From Actinomyces sp. oral taxon 170 str. F0386 (GTDB lineage Bacteria > Actinomycetota > Actinomycetes > Actinomycetales > Actinomycetaceae), in the NCBI RefSeq assembly GCF_000195595.1, contig NZ_GL882511.1:62001-126000 (forward strand): a DNA stretch of 64,000 nucleotides, read 5' to 3'. How positions within the stretch are numbered: position 1 is the stretch's first letter; each line of letters opens with the position of its first letter. This document shows positions 17,045-25,085 of this stretch, piece after piece. The notes under the pieces were generated by a model, which was not told where the DNA came from, made no database searches, and saw nothing but the letters and a program-made list of their open reading frames with translations. The position numbers were made by a program, and so were the translations under genes.

Positions 17045-17130
17045 GGGCCAACCCTAACCGAGCCGACCGGTCCCGCAGACCCCTGCACCTGCGCATACCC
17101 CTCCCTGCGAAGGCGTGGCACGATCATCCC

Positions 17131-18513
17131 GTGTCCAGCCCGCCCGCTTTTCGTCTCCTTGTCGGCGGAACCGCCCCCGACGACGTCGCCGCCCTGCGCG
17201 CCGCCGTCGCCGAGCGCCTGGCCCAGCGCGGCCTGCTCCCGCCCCATGGAGACCGTCCGGCCGCCGTCACCGGCACCACCGACCACAGGGAGGACGGAGG
17301 AGGGGGCACCGCGCGTCCTCTTGCGCTGCTCGTACCCGTCGGCTCTGACGAGAACCCCGATCAGGTCCGGGCCGACCTGGCCGGCCGCATCGCTCAGGTG
17401 CCCCCGCGCGCCGACCTGGTCCTGCGCACCTCCGGCTCCACCACCGGCACCGGCCGGCTCATCGCCATGAGCGCCGCGGCCTTGGCGGCCTCCGCCCGCG
17501 CCACCCACGAGCGCCTGGGCGGCCCCGGCACCTGGCTCCTGCCCCTGCCCGCCCACCACGTCGCCGGGCTGCAGATCCTCGTGCGGTCCCTCCTGTCGGG
17601 AACGGCACCGGTGGTGGTCGACGCGAGCACAGGATTCAGCCCGACGGCGCTCGCCGAGGCCCTGCGCTCCGTCCGGGCCCCGACGGACCCATCGGTCGGC
17701 TCGGATGCCCCCCGCCTCTACACCTCCCTGGTCCCCACCCAGCTGGTGCGCGTCCTGCGGGACCCTGCGGCGAGCCGGGCCCTGGCGGAGGCCGACGCCG
17801 TTCTCCTGGGCGGCGCCGCCGCCGATCCGGCGCTGCTGGCCCGGGCCCGGCGGGCCGGCATCACCGTGGTCACCAGCTACGGCATGAGTGAGACCGGCGG
17901 TGGCTGTGTCTACGACGGCCGTCCCCTGGGCGGCGTCGAGCTCGCCATCCAGGATCCCGACGCCGACGGCGCCGGCCGCATTCTCATCTCCGGACCGGTC
18001 CTCGCCGAGGGCTACCTGCACCCCGCCGACCGGATGCCCGGCGCCGCCGAGGACTTTCATGAGAGCGCCGGCAGACGCCTCCTGGCCACCTCCGATCGTG
18101 GCCGCCTGCGCCCCGACGGGCGCCTGGAGGTCCTGGGGCGCCTGGACGACGTCATCATCACCGGCGGCGTCAAGGTCGAGCCCCGCCGCGTGGAGGAGGC
18201 CCTCACCAGCATCGACGCCGTTGCCGAGGCATGCGTCGTCGGCCTGCCCGATGAGCAGTGGGGCAGCGTCGTGGCCGCCGCCGTCGTGCTCGAACCGGGC
18301 GGGCAGCGGGGCGGCTCGAACCGGTGGGACACTGCCGCCCTGCGCACGATGGCCCGTGGCCGGCTGGACGGTGCCCACACCCCCAAACGGGTCGTGGCCC
18401 TGGAGGCCCTGCCGCTGCGTCCCAGCGGGAAGGTCGACCGGCGCGCGGTCGCCCGGCTCATCGCCGCGGCTGCAGCCGACGGAGCTGCGGAACCCTCTAC
18501 ACCAGGGCCCTGA
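17131..18513 (+). CDS. menE: o-Succinylbenzoate-CoA ligase
   Basis: 460-residue acyl-CoA synthetase that activates o-succinylbenzoate with ATP and CoA in menaquinone synthesis. Core ANL-superfamily motifs are present in order: RTSGSTTGTG (99-108, P-loop), SYGMSETGGG (A5), TSDRGRL (A7), ITGGVKVEP (hinge A8) and PSGKVDR with the catalytic lysine (A10). The N-terminal domain is short, as in MenE rather than general fatty-acyl ligases. The GTG is chosen because CACGAT lies 6 nt upstream (leaderless-type spacing). The 3' end overlaps the convergent PfkB kinase by 17 bp. Assignment is reinforced by menA, menB, menC, menD, menF and menG in the same window. Confidence 0.9.
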   Translation: MSSPPAFRLLVGGTAPDDVAALRAAVAERLAQRGLLPPHGDRPAAVTGTTDHREDGGGGTARPLALLVPVGSDENPDQVRADLAGRIAQVPPRADLVLRTSGSTTGTGRLIAMSAAALAASARATHERLGGPGTWLLPLPAHHVAGLQILVRSLLSGTAPVVVDASTGFSPTALAEALRSVRAPTDPSVGSDAPRLYTSLVPTQLVRVLRDPAASRALAEADAVLLGGAAADPALLARARRAGITVVTSYGMSETGGGCVYDGRPLGGVELAIQDPDADGAGRILISGPVLAEGYLHPADRMPGAAEDFHESAGRRLLATSDRGRLRPDGRLEVLGRLDDVIITGGVKVEPRRVEEALTSIDAVAEACVVGLPDEQWGSVVAAAVVLEPGGQRGGSNRWDTAALRTMARGRLDGAHTPKRVVALEALPLRPSGKVDRRAVARLIAAAAADGAAEPSTPGP

Positions 18514-19429
18514 TCTCGCCCTCGCTCGGGCAGGTGGCCGGGCCGAAGCGCGTGGTCGTCAGGGCACCGGCCACATTCGCCCAGCGCAGAGCCGTCGGCA
18601 GGTCGACGCCGCGGGCCAGGGCCGCGGCCAAGACACCGGAGTGCGCGTCCCCGGCCCCGTTGGTGTCCACCGGGGTCACCGGGATGCTCGGGGTATGAGC
18701 CGTCTCGCCGCCGTCGGAGAACCAGGAGCCCTGTTCCCCGGCCCGCACCAGCACCGTGCCGAGCCGACCCGATAGCGCCTCGCAGACACCGGTGTGGTCA
18801 CCGGCCTCCACCCGCAGCCCCAGGCGGTCGGCGAGCAGCCCGGCCTCACGCTCATTGAGCGACCAGATCGGCCCCAGCGCACCGAGGCGTTCCAGCGAGC
18901 TCATGGGGACCGAACCGACCATGGGGGAGACGTCGAACAGTGCTGTGCACCCCGTCCGGGCCTCGGTCAGTCTCCCGGCCAACCGCTCCAGCGCGGTCCT
19001 GGAGGCCTCGTCGGCCAGGGAGTAGCCGGAGAGGCAGACGACGTCGTCGCCGGCCACCTCCAGGTGATCGAAGGCGTCGACCGGGCCTCGGGTCTCGGCC
19101 CCGCAGGTGGAGATGAAGGTGCGCTCGGCCCGCGCGTCGGTCATGGCCACGCAGTAGCCCTGGTCGCCCGGTGCGATCGGGCCGATGTGGTCCACCCCGA
19201 TCTCCTTCAGCGCCTGACGGGCCGCCTCGGCGAAGGGGCCCGCGCCCAGCGGCCCGGCGTACAGGGTCTCAACGCTCAGCCTGCGGGCAGCGGCCAGCAC
19301 GTTGAAGCCGCCGCCGACGGCCATGGCGGACTCGTCGGCGAACACGTCACCGCCCGGCTCGGGAATCGCCTCGATGCGCAGGGTCAGATCGATGACGACC
19401 TGACCGGTGTGAATGACCCGTCCCGTCAT
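18497..19429 (-). CDS. PfkB-family carbohydrate/nucleoside kinase
   Basis: 310-residue ribokinase-like kinase. Near the N-terminus AVGGGFNVLAAARRL matches PfkB signature 1; VDTNGAGDAHSGVLAAALAR near residue 255 is signature 2, with the catalytic aspartate in GAGD. Fold and length fit ribokinase/YegV relatives. The ATG is set by the ATGA overlap with the upstream ADP-ribosylglycohydrolase; a longer frame upstream lacks similarity. The pair resembles E. coli yegU-yegV, proposed to serve nucleoside or ADP-ribose-derived sugar salvage. Substrate is unassigned. Confidence 0.85.
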   Translation of the reverse strand: MTGRVIHTGQVVIDLTLRIEAIPEPGGDVFADESAMAVGGGFNVLAAARRLSVETLYAGPLGAGPFAEAARQALKEIGVDHIGPIAPGDQGYCVAMTDARAERTFISTCGAETRGPVDAFDHLEVAGDDVVCLSGYSLADEASRTALERLAGRLTEARTGCTALFDVSPMVGSVPMSSLERLGALGPIWSLNEREAGLLADRLGLRVEAGDHTGVCEALSGRLGTVLVRAGEQGSWFSDGGETAHTPSIPVTPVDTNGAGDAHSGVLAAALARGVDLPTALRWANVAGALTTTRFGPATCPSEGEIRALV

Positions 19430-20526
19430 GGCTGCCTCTGCCCCGCAACGGTCTCCCGGGGCCTCCCGGCGCCGCGACGGATCGCCAGCAGTGCCTCGCA
19501 GAGCAGGCCGAGGTCCAGGTCGGAGCGCTCCAGCACCCGATGGACCGGCTCGGCGGGAAGAAGACGGGGCGCGCTTGCCCCCAGGACCGCACCGGCCATC
19601 GCGGCGATGGTGTCGGTGTCGCCCCCGAGCTCGGCGGCGAAGCACAGCCCGTCCAGGGGCCGCCGCGCGAACTCGCGCACGATGACCAGGGCACAGGGGA
19701 CCGACTCCGCCGACTCCACCGAGGTTCCGACGTAGGCTCGCAGGTGCTCGGCCAGGGCGTCCCCGTGCAGGCCCTGACTCGTCTCCAGGGCCAGACGGGT
19801 GCGGGCAGCGACGGAGGCCTTCTCCGTCCAGTGGCCGTTTTGAGGGTGAGCGGCCACGAAGTCCAGCGCCGCCTCCAGGGCCCTGGCGGCGTCGGCTCCG
19901 TCGATGGCCGCGCTGACCGCTGCGGCGATGAGTCCGGCCGCCTCGAAGCCCTGCCGGGTGTCGTGGGTGACCAGGCAGGAGGCGTGAACGGCCTGGGCCA
20001 GCGCGTCGCCGTTGGTGGTCAGGGAGAAGGCGATACCCACCGGGGCGACCCGCATCGCGGCGCCGTTGGTAGTGCCCTCCCGACCGGTGCGGCGAGGGTC
20101 GGCGCCGGCGCGCACCTGCTCGAGGGCGTGCTTGGTGGAGGGCCCCAGCAGGTCCAGGGAGCCGCGGGCGCGCATGTCGTCCTCCCAGGTCAGGAGGGCC
20201 TCGGCGAGTCGGTGGGGGTCGATGCGGCCGCCGCCGTCGGTGAGGAGACCGGCTAGGATGAGGGCCTGCTCGGTGTCATCGGTGACGCTGCCCGCAGGCA
20301 TGGAGGGGGCGACGGGCTGCTCGGCGACGGCGTCGTGCAGCCCGGTGATCGCGCCGTAGTACCGGCGTATCTGTGCCGGGCTCATGGACTGGGTGGGCAT
20401 GCCCAGTGCGTCGCCGAGGGCCAGGCCGGTCAGCGCCCCCAGGGCGCGCTCGTGTATCGAGGACCCAGTCGCCTCGGGGGCGGGCCCGTCTGCGGGAGTG
20501 CGAGGACTGGGATCGGCTTGTCTCAC
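19426..20526 (-). CDS. ADP-ribosylglycohydrolase-family protein (DraG/YegU type)
   Basis: 366-residue hydrolase. The family's di-metal site is formed by LGDALGMPTQ near the N-terminus of the domain, VTDDTEQA (T-D-D-T), and GGDTDTIAAMAGAVLGA (G-D-T-D-T) near residue 320, all intact. Members remove ADP-ribose from proteins or act on related nucleosides. Start choice is uncertain: a GTG preceded by AGGAAG gives a short disordered leader before the domain (HERALGALTGLALGDALG). Its stop overlaps the PfkB kinase ATG, implying one transcript and linked function. Confidence 0.85.
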   Translation of the reverse strand: MRQADPSPRTPADGPAPEATGSSIHERALGALTGLALGDALGMPTQSMSPAQIRRYYGAITGLHDAVAEQPVAPSMPAGSVTDDTEQALILAGLLTDGGGRIDPHRLAEALLTWEDDMRARGSLDLLGPSTKHALEQVRAGADPRRTGREGTTNGAAMRVAPVGIAFSLTTNGDALAQAVHASCLVTHDTRQGFEAAGLIAAAVSAAIDGADAARALEAALDFVAAHPQNGHWTEKASVAARTRLALETSQGLHGDALAEHLRAYVGTSVESAESVPCALVIVREFARRPLDGLCFAAELGGDTDTIAAMAGAVLGASAPRLLPAEPVHRVLERSDLDLGLLCEALLAIRRGAGRPRETVAGQRQP

Positions 20527-20667
20527 GGAGGTCTTCCTGATGGCGAGGGGCGCCGGCTGCTTCGCCGGCTGAGGTGCGGGTCCCTGCGCCGGCGCCGGTA
20601 GCGGCCACGGCGCTGGTAGGGTCGCTGCCGCCCACCCTAGAGGAATGTTGGAGGATCGGAGGAAGCC

Positions 20668-21651
20668 GTGAGCGGCGACAATGGCGGAAGAGCGCAGGAC
20701 GGCGGATCCCGCCGCGCCACCGGCTGGGCCGAGGTGGTGCGCCTGCGCACCCTGCCGGCCGCCGTCGCCCCCGTCATCCTGGGCGCAGGGGCCGCCGCCG
20801 CGACGGGGGACCTCGTGGTGGTGCGAACCCTCTTGGCTGCAGGCGTGGCCCTGGCGCTGCAGATTGGCTGCAACCTGGCCAACGACTACTCCGACGGCGT
20901 GCGCGGCACCGACGATGATCGCACCGGGCCGCCGCGTCTGACCGCCTCCGGCCAGGTCGCCCCCGGCGTAGTCAAGCTCGCCGCCTTCGGCTGCTTCGGG
21001 CTGGGAGGTCTCCTGGGCCTGGTCCTGGTGGTGCTGAGCGGCCAGTGGTGGCTGCTCGCCGTCGGCGCTGCGGCGATCGCGGCCGCCTGGTTCTACACCG
21101 GCGGCGCCCGTCCGTATGGCTACGCCGGCCTGGGGGAGGTGTTCGTCTTCATCTTCTTCGGCCTCGTGGCCACTGTGGGCACCACCTACGTCCAGGCCGA
21201 TACGGTACCGGGGTGGCTGTGGCCCTCGGCCTGTGGAATCGGCCTGCTCGCCTGCTCCCTGCTCATGGTCAACAACCTGCGCGACATCGATACCGACCCC
21301 GCCCACGGCAAGATGACCCTGGCCGTCCGCCTGGGGGAGGCGGGTGCGCGGCGCGCCTTCTCAACCATGCTCCACCTCCCCCTGCTGCTGGGGGCCGTCT
21401 CCCTGGTGTGGGCTCGTGAGACCGGATCGGCCAGTCCCGCCGACGGCGGAGGCCACATCAGCCCGCTGCTGACGCTGGTCATCGCACTGGCTGCCCCGCT
21501 CCTGCTGCTTCCGCTGGTCCGGCGTGCGACCGCCCCGGTCCGCGCCGGTGCCAGGGGCCGCGACCTCATCGGCTCCCTGCGTGACGTCGGGCTCCTGGAG
21601 CTCGCCTACGGCATCGTCTTCGCCGCGGCCACCGTCCTCATCACCCTGTGA
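20668..21651 (+). CDS. menA: 1,4-Dihydroxy-2-naphthoate polyprenyltransferase
   Basis: 327-residue membrane enzyme of the UbiA superfamily that attaches the polyprenyl chain to DHNA, giving demethylmenaquinone. The first aspartate-rich motif is NLANDYSDGVRGTDDDR (residues about 71-87); the second is NNLRDIDTDPAHGKMTLAVR (about 203-222). Eight to nine hydrophobic helices surround them. The GTG start has GGAGGA about 9 nt upstream. The gene lies divergent from the DraG/PfkB pair and ends 12 bp before a lower-GC unknown gene. Confidence 0.93.
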   Translation: MSGDNGGRAQDGGSRRATGWAEVVRLRTLPAAVAPVILGAGAAAATGDLVVVRTLLAAGVALALQIGCNLANDYSDGVRGTDDDRTGPPRLTASGQVAPGVVKLAAFGCFGLGGLLGLVLVVLSGQWWLLAVGAAAIAAAWFYTGGARPYGYAGLGEVFVFIFFGLVATVGTTYVQADTVPGWLWPSACGIGLLACSLLMVNNLRDIDTDPAHGKMTLAVRLGEAGARRAFSTMLHLPLLLGAVSLVWARETGSASPADGGGHISPLLTLVIALAAPLLLLPLVRRATAPVRAGARGRDLIGSLRDVGLLELAYGIVFAAATVLITL

Positions 21652-21663
21652 GCCCGGGACCAG

Positions 21664-22617
21664 TTGAGCATCGATCTCATGGGCGGGGACCTCAGGCAGT
21701 CAACGAAGTACATCGACTGGGCGCCCGTTCCGTCGCGCTGGATCGAGCGACGCTTCCTCGTCTTCACCGCGCTGCGTAGCCCGGGGTTCTTTCTTCTGCA
21801 TCTTGTTCTTCTGCCGATCATGCTGTTGTCGGTGATGTTTGCTGGCGGCATATTCTCTAATGCTGGCGTACCTGTTCTGATGCTTCTCGTGTTAATTCTT
21901 CTCGCCTGGACTGCCATTTTTGAATTTATTATGTTCCGTCTTGTGAGTTTCACCGTGGCCAACGCCTCAGGGGTTCATGTTTTCCATTTTTATCTATGTT
22001 GGTGGCGGCGGACTGACGTTGCGTGGATTGACTTTCGTGAGATGGCCTGTGTTCTGGACTTTGTGGCCCCGACTGTGTGGTATGGCGGGTGTGGCGCTAA
22101 GGGGCCTGACACCCTTAATCTGGGTCTGCGCCTGAAGATCAGGGCTGAGTGGCTCCAGTTCGTGAGGGAGAGGGGGAAGCGTGGGTCCAGTGCTACTCAG
22201 GCGTCGGACGTGCTCCAGAAGGACTGGATGGAACGTCTGAGAGAGTTCGATCGGCAGGCGGAGTGGCGATTCGACGACAAAGGAGCTGTCGTCCTTGGAT
22301 TTGCTCGTCTTGCCCGTTCCATGGAAAGGCGACAGAGCGCTCAGGAACGCATCGCTCGCGACTGGCGCGCCCTTATTGAGTGGGCGGAGCAGAATCATAC
22401 CTTCCCAGGCGCCTCTACCCCTTCGAGTCCTTCCCAGGATTTCTTCCCTGGTAGCCGCACTTTGAGGTCTATTCATCGGATGTACGATCGGATCCGCCCT
22501 TGCTCCTATGACGCGGTAGTGCTTGGTATCCATGCTGCAGACATGTCCGGCCCCGCAGCCGATGAGCCTGACAGGCCCCATGGGTGTGGGCCGGCTACTC
22601 CGCGAGGGCCGGGTTAG
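21664..22617 (+). CDS. Hypothetical membrane protein in lower-GC segment
   Basis: 317 residues, unrecognised. Two hydrophobic helices occupy about residues 42-95 (FFLLHLVLLPIMLLSVMFAG and VPVLMLLVLILLAWTAIFEF); the following domain contains VANASGVHVF and LGLRLKIRAEWLQFVRER, similar to a segment of the protein encoded at 15788-16570; the C-terminal half is charged and mostly helical. Codon third positions use more A/T than surrounding genes, suggesting a recent arrival. A TTG start gives the full frame; an ATG five codons later (21679) is an alternative, and neither has a strong ribosome site. Function unknown. Confidence 0.65.
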   Translation: MSIDLMGGDLRQSTKYIDWAPVPSRWIERRFLVFTALRSPGFFLLHLVLLPIMLLSVMFAGGIFSNAGVPVLMLLVLILLAWTAIFEFIMFRLVSFTVANASGVHVFHFYLCWWRRTDVAWIDFREMACVLDFVAPTVWYGGCGAKGPDTLNLGLRLKIRAEWLQFVRERGKRGSSATQASDVLQKDWMERLREFDRQAEWRFDDKGAVVLGFARLARSMERRQSAQERIARDWRALIEWAEQNHTFPGASTPSSPSQDFFPGSRTLRSIHRMYDRIRPCSYDAVVLGIHAADMSGPAADEPDRPHGCGPATPRGPG

Positions 22618-22674
22618 TGCCGACTAGAGGGTGGACCGCACCGTACCCATCGACCGGGGGCATGAGGGGGATGC

Positions 22675-23436
22675 TCAGTGACGAAACACCCGGTCCACTG
22701 CCGCCAGGAGGGCGCGTTTGGGAAGGACGCGGGTGATGAATCGTGCGACGACGGCGTTCCCCAGTCCATCGACAATGCTGGGCCTGCTCGTCCTCAGGGC
22801 CCGCATCGTCGTATCGAGGACCTGGCGCGTGGAACGCATCCTGCCGACGACAGTGCCCTCGTCGGAGACCTCGAAGAAGGGGGTGTCCGTGGATCCCGGG
22901 CACACGGCCAGGACACGAATGCCGTCCTTCCTGGTCTCCCGCCAGAGCGCCTCGGTGAATGAGAGCACGAACGCCTTGGTGGCACCGTAGACGGCCATGT
23001 GGGGCATCGGCTGGAAGGCCGCGGCGGAGGAGACGTTGATGATGGTCCCGCCTCTGCGCTCGCGCATCGCCGGCAGGTACCTGGCCGTCAGCCCCACCAC
23101 CGCAAGACAGTTGAGGCGCACCTCCTGCTCCAGGCGCTCAGGATCGTCGTCGACGACGTCCTTCCCGGTGCCGAAGCCGGCATTGTTGACCAGGACGTCA
23201 ACGCGCAGACCCATGCGGCTCGTCTCGTTCCACAGGTGCTCGGCGGCGTCCGGCTCGGACAGGTCCGCAGGGATGACCGTCACCTCGACGCCATCCCGGT
23301 CGCGGAGCTCCTCGGCCAGGGAATCGAGCCTGTCCCGTCGGCGTGCCACCAGCACCAAGTCATGCTTCTTGGCGGCGTAGCGGCGGGCGAACTCCTCGCC
23401 GATCCCCGACGACGCACCGGTGATGAGAGTGACCAT
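22675..23436 (-). CDS. Short-chain dehydrogenase/reductase (classical SDR)
   Basis: 253-residue NAD(P)-dependent oxidoreductase. GASSGIGEEFARRYA (residues about 7-21) is the cofactor-binding TGxxxGxG motif; basic VARRRDRL favours NADP(H); VLVNNAGFG is the NNAG motif; YGATKAF carries the catalytic Tyr-x-x-x-Lys, preceded by the catalytic Ser in NVSSAAAFQ. The C-terminal RFITRVLPKRALLAAVDRVF resembles the DltE/short-chain subfamily acting on hydrophobic substrates. The ATG has GAAGAGGAG upstream. It stands alone; substrate unknown. Confidence 0.9.
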   Translation of the reverse strand: MVTLITGASSGIGEEFARRYAAKKHDLVLVARRRDRLDSLAEELRDRDGVEVTVIPADLSEPDAAEHLWNETSRMGLRVDVLVNNAGFGTGKDVVDDDPERLEQEVRLNCLAVVGLTARYLPAMRERRGGTIINVSSAAAFQPMPHMAVYGATKAFVLSFTEALWRETRKDGIRVLAVCPGSTDTPFFEVSDEGTVVGRMRSTRQVLDTTMRALRTSRPSIVDGLGNAVVARFITRVLPKRALLAAVDRVFRH

Positions 23437-23482
23437 GGCTCCTCTTCCTGCTCGGGTGAATGGGCGTGTGGCGACGAAACAA

Positions 23483-23517
23483 CGTGGGCTGCACCGCCAC
23501 CTGCGGTGCAGCCCACG
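23483..23517 (-). terminator. Strong intrinsic terminator after yagU-like gene
   Basis: Arms 23483-23497 and 23503-23517 are a perfect 15-bp inverted repeat with a 5-nt loop. On the minus strand the stem is followed by TTGTTTC. It lies 30 bp after the stop of the DUF1440 gene and before the SDR coding region, so it insulates the two. Confidence 0.85.
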
Positions 23518-23546
23518 CTATGAGAGACGTGACGAGGTCTGACGGC

Positions 23547-24128
23547 TCAGCGGGCCGGTTCGGCGTCGAGCGGAACCCACGGGTCGGGCTGGTGGGTGAT
23601 GCGGTTGCGCACGTCTCTGCGCACCAGCTCGATGGACCACAGCCAGACGACGTGCCCCAGCGCCTCGGAGAAGTGCTCCGCCCAGGTCTGCCCGCCGGCG
23701 ACCCACGGGAAGGGCGAGGGGACTGTGCCCGTCAGCGGCATGAGCACCAGATGGGCGCCCACCCACACGAGCAGACCGAAGGCCGCGCCCTGCCACAGCG
23801 TGATCGACTTGTAGTACTCCGCCATGACGCAGTAGAAGACGGCCAGGACGATCGCGAAGCTGAAGTGGATGATGAAGGAGTAGATCGGCAGGCCCTCATT
23901 GCCGTTGAAGGTGACGCCGGTGTGGGACTGCTCGGGGCTCATCCCCAGCTGCTCGAGGAGCCTCTGGGGTGGGTTGGTGGCATTGCGCTCCGGGGTGCGG
24001 GGCGGGAAGGGGACCTCCCAGCCGAACTTGACGATGGCGGAGAGGAACCCTCCGATGATGCCGACGACGATCGCGGTCCCGATCCGTCGTCGTGCGGGGT
24101 CGGTCTTCTCCAGCAGGGTGGACAGCAT
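23547..24128 (-). CDS. YagU-family (DUF1440) inner-membrane protein
   Basis: 193-residue membrane protein with about four helices, similar in length and pattern to E. coli YagU, which is linked to acid resistance. Family features visible are GIIGGFLSAIVKFGWEVPFP at the first helix, PERNATNPPQ, and GLLVWVGAHLVLMPLTG. ATG at 24128 is chosen because TGGAGA lies upstream; an in-frame ATG at 24158 would add ten residues. A near-perfect terminator follows. The biochemical role is unknown. Confidence 0.85.
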   Translation of the reverse strand: MLSTLLEKTDPARRRIGTAIVVGIIGGFLSAIVKFGWEVPFPPRTPERNATNPPQRLLEQLGMSPEQSHTGVTFNGNEGLPIYSFIIHFSFAIVLAVFYCVMAEYYKSITLWQGAAFGLLVWVGAHLVLMPLTGTVPSPFPWVAGGQTWAEHFSEALGHVVWLWSIELVRRDVRNRITHQPDPWVPLDAEPAR

Positions 24129-24350
24129 GGGTGTCTCCAGATGGTGGGGAACAAGCATTATGACCGGGTCGGTGGACGGCTTGCAGATCGAACGGTGTCT
24201 TAGTCGTCCGTTGTCCACCGACCCGGCCTCGGGAAGCCTGGCACGGGAGACAGCCGGGCCGCAACGTTGTCATGATCCGCGTCTGGCTGCATCGCAGGTG
24301 CAACGTGAGAACGTCCGGACGGCTGGGGCCTGGAACGACGCGGAGCACGA

Positions 24351-24390
24351 CGAGGACCCCGCCGCAGCTGCCACTGTGGCGGGGTCCTCG
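24351..24390 (-). terminator. Hairpin terminator after low-complexity lipoprotein gene
   Basis: Perfect 13-bp arms 24351-24363 and 24378-24390 with a 14-nt loop, 26 bp past the lipoprotein stop on the minus strand. The stem is GC-rich, but the trailing tract is not T-rich. Confidence 0.6.
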
Positions 24391-24415
24391 ACAGATGGGT
24401 GTCAGGTCTACCGGC

Positions 24416-24853
24416 TCAGTTGCCGCCGCCCTGCTGGTTGTCACCCTGGATGGAGCCGCTGCCCTCGGAGGAGCCGGAACCGCCCTGCTGGCTGTCCCCA
24501 CCCTGCTGGTTGTCGCCGCCCTGCTGGCTGTCGCCACCCTCGGCACCGCCGGAGTGGTTGTCCCCGCCCTCAGCGCCACCACCGGGCTGGCTGGCTCCGC
24601 CCTCGGCGCCGCCGCCGGGCTTCGACGAGGCACCACCGGCGGCGCCACCCGTGCTGCCAGCGCCGCCGGAGCCCTTGCTGTCAGCGCCGGGAGCGGCGGA
24701 ACCGCCGTCGCTGGTCTTGCCCGCGGTCTGCTGGGTGGCGGGGGTGGTCGAGTCGCTCGAGCCGGAGCCGGAGCAGGCGGCCAGACCGAGTCCGGCGGTG
24801 ACGATGAGCAGTGAGGTGGCGAGGGTCTTGGCACGTGTAGCGGTGAATCGCAT
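24416..24853 (-). CDS. Low-complexity Gly/Gln/Ser-rich lipoprotein
   Basis: 145 residues. Signal peptide with lipobox ending at Cys27 (GLGLAAC) predicts a lipid-anchored surface protein. The mature part is almost entirely Gly, Ser, Gln, Asp, Asn and Ala, with short tandem units such as GGAEGG and GGDSQQGGDNQQGG, and has no folded domain that can be recognised. The start has GGAGA 9 nt upstream. It faces away from dipZ across a 232-bp region. Lipoprotein, DipZ, SigK and RskA together recall the mycobacterial SigK locus (mpt83-dipZ-mpt70), although this protein is not a fasciclin. Confidence 0.75.
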   Translation of the reverse strand: MRFTATRAKTLATSLLIVTAGLGLAACSGSGSSDSTTPATQQTAGKTSDGGSAAPGADSKGSGGAGSTGGAAGGASSKPGGGAEGGASQPGGGAEGGDNHSGGAEGGDSQQGGDNQQGGDSQQGGSGSSEGSGSIQGDNQQGGGN

Positions 24854-24976
24854 GAGATCTCCTTATGCGGTTGCTGGTGCAGTGTCAGTGCGGGATGGCC
24901 CGCTCTTGCGGATCCGGAGTCGCCGTCGTCCACGTCCACAGAGCTCGTGGGGGAGTCCGACGGCGCCCGTCGTGAG

Positions 24977-24988
24977 TGACGATCGTCA
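24977..24988. promoter_or_regulatory. Palindrome in the lipoprotein/dipZ divergent region
   Basis: TGACGATCGTCA is a perfect 12-bp palindrome about 100 bp from dipZ and about 125 bp from the lipoprotein start. It could be an operator for either gene. No convincing SigK-type promoter was found in this region. Confidence 0.3.
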
Positions 24989-25085
24989 TAGACGGCTATG
25001 TGGTTATTCGACAATCCCTGTTGCCGATGGCTCCGAACCTCTTTCGAGACTAGCAACAAGAAACGGACCGAAAGGGTGAATCATC

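Noticed and set aside
24866-24897. SigK-type promoter before the lipoprotein
   Set aside because: A CCATCC sequence is present on the minus strand, but the nearest CCG-type -10 is about 22 bp away, outside the usual spacing.
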